From Balanoglossus misakiensis (Eukaryota; Hemichordata), in NCBI GenBank assembly GCA_040954595.2, contig CM082585.2, forward strand, positions 5,394,001 to 5,458,000: DNA of 64,000 nt. Reading direction: 5' to 3'. Positions 62,637 through 64,000 of this stretch are shown piece by piece. Numbering within the stretch: the stretch's first letter is position 1; every line of letters starts with the position of its first letter. The notes under the pieces are model-generated. The model did no database searches and was not told the DNA's origin. It saw only the letters and a program-made list of their open reading frames with translations. The position numbers were made by a program, and so were the translations under genes.

Positions 62637-62828
62637 TACTGTAAAACACTTTATTTTCGCAAGTTGAAATTTTCGCAATATTGAGAGGCCACTGTTTCGC
62701 GAGTATTAATTTTCGCGTTCTTTTATTTCATTCACTGCTATCTCCGAAAAAAATATACGCGACTTTATATTTTCACGTTAATTTGGCTCTCGCGTATTTC
62801 GCGAAAATTTATTCTTCGCGAAAATATA
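62637..62828 (+). mobile_element. Family A MITE, right terminus lost
   Basis: The left end TACTGTAAAACACTTTATTT is intact. The right end stops at TTCGCGAAAATA without the AAGTGTTTTACAG terminus. Confidence 0.82.
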
Positions 62829-63456
62829 ATAATTAGTATACACAAGATTTGTAACCATTCTGAACATATGGTGGAAATGTTACAGTTTCTGGCAGATGTA
62901 TTGAGTCGGGCAGCGAACTGTGCCGATATTTACGATTAACAAGTGTCAGACTGAGCGACGAGATTTGCGCGTGATGAAAAACTGACTTTGCCTCAAGGAA
63001 CTCGGTAATGGCCATCCTGTTACTTTGGGATTATTTTCTAATACGCCTCCTGTCATATCGGAGTTAAAATGCGTTTTATTTTCACCGCAGAGAGTGAATT
63101 CTGACTGTGCTTGTAAGTGCTATTATATTATCGCGGAGTTTGAACTGATAAAAGTCCCACATTGGATTTTCTTAATGTGTTTGTGCCGAGTTCTCAAGTC
63201 GTTGTTATTTCAGTCTGGCCTTGACTTTGTTGATTTCATTCTTGGGGGATTACGCCCGTGGCATTGACATTCAGATGGCATATTCTGCAAGAGAGAATTT
63301 CTAAGATATATGTAGATGATACTGGAGCCCATGCAAACAGACTTGATCCAACATTTTAGTGTTGTTTTTTAAAAATTTGTAATTAATGTTCTGTACTCTT
63401 GCCTGTCGTACGCTCACTGACATCACACTCCAACCAAGACAAAAGTTACGTGTAAA

Positions 63457-63664
63457 GCATGTTATTCCAAAAGATTGATTATGAAATATGCTTAGAGCAG
63501 GATATAAAAGATCGCTAATTTGCATAATCAGTTATGATTGGCTAATTTGTCTTGCATATTGCATGTTTTTCCAAAAGATTGATCAAGAAATATGCTTAGA
63601 GCAGGATATAGAAGATCACTAATTTGCATAATCAGTTATGATTGGCTAATTTGTCTTGCATATC
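63457..63664. repeat. 104-bp tandem duplication carrying octamer and CCAAT motifs
   Basis: Two copies begin GCATGTTATTCCAAAAGATT (63457) and GCATGTTTTTCCAAAAGATT (63561). Each has CTAATTTGCATAATCAG (POU octamer ATTTGCAT) and GATTGGCTAATTTG (inverted CCAAT). A third ATTTGCAT follows at about 63675. Confidence 0.85.
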
Positions 63665-64000
63665 AATGACTGATTTGCATTAATCGAAAGTTTCCTTCAA
63701 AAGCAATACTTCACCTTTTACAAGCCTCAAGTCAATCAACAAGTCTGTTTCTTTGACCTACACCACCAAATTCTGCTTCATAGTATCACAATTTCATATA
63801 TGAAAGACATTTTTTCTTGGCAATCTTATTCAAAATGTAAGATCGTAAACAACAGAACTATCGCAGATGTTTGCGGTCAATGTGTCTCCACGATTGCATC
63901 ATATGTTTGTGATGGTGACAACCTCGCCGTAATGACATCGCCGTGATTGAAACTCAAGCTGTTTTTGATCCCAAAACATCATCCTTCTTAATACACACCG

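Larger units (their letters stand above)
58182..64000 (+). other. DGK intron 3, incomplete at the right edge
   Basis: It contains family A, B and C copies, the CATA microsatellite and the 104-bp tandem duplication. I found no exon for the rest of the PH domain, so the intron probably runs past 64000. Confidence 0.7.

Overview
The window is eukaryotic nuclear DNA from an animal, most likely a marine invertebrate. The evidence is short coding exons with GT..AG splice sites, introns from 0.3 to 34 kb, an AT-rich base composition, many short transposon-derived repeats, long microsatellites, and strong over-representation of the palindrome TACATGTA. I cannot name the species. The genes fit a deuterostome or lophotrochozoan. 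Coding sequence is under 2 kb of the 64 kb, and all three genes I can support lie on the + strand, head to tail.

Layout. (1) About 2.7-4.75 kb: a small gene for a secreted cysteine-rich protein. It has a TATA-type promoter with a CRE-like site, a non-coding first exon, and two coding exons. The protein resembles the bursicon/DAN class of C-terminal cystine-knot proteins but lacks several of their cysteines. It is the least understood gene here. (2) 5.94-15.12 kb: a complete six-exon gene for the Na+/K+-ATPase beta subunit. It has the single membrane span, six ectodomain cysteines and N-glycosylation sites of the family, plus an unusual 69-residue Thr/Ala/Pro-rich C-terminal tail. A perfect palindromic nuclear-receptor site lies just upstream of its start codon. 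(3) 19.5 kb to the right edge: the 5' end of a type II diacylglycerol kinase (delta/eta class). Three coding exons carry the acidic N-terminus and the start of the PH domain. Its first intron is 34 kb and the gene runs out of the window.

The rest is introns and intergenic DNA holding several families of non-autonomous DNA transposons. Family A (about 200 bp, TA-flanked, CGCGAA-rich) has seven or eight clear copies and one decayed copy. Families B, C and E are TTAA-flanked, and all have copies whose ends start TTAAAG. Family D is about 90 bp. There is also a 908-bp hAT-like element with a perfect 14-bp terminal inverted repeat and 5-bp target duplication, and a hairpin element in an ATPase intron. 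Tandem repeats include a 152-bp unit (three copies), a 104-bp unit (two copies, carrying POU octamers) and long TCA, GAAT and CATA microsatellites.

The three genes do not form an operon or an obvious pathway. The ATPase subunit and the kinase are general cell-physiology genes, and the cystine-knot protein looks like an extracellular signal or a relic of one. I saw no tRNA or rRNA gene, no CRISPR array, and no intact transposase or reverse transcriptase.
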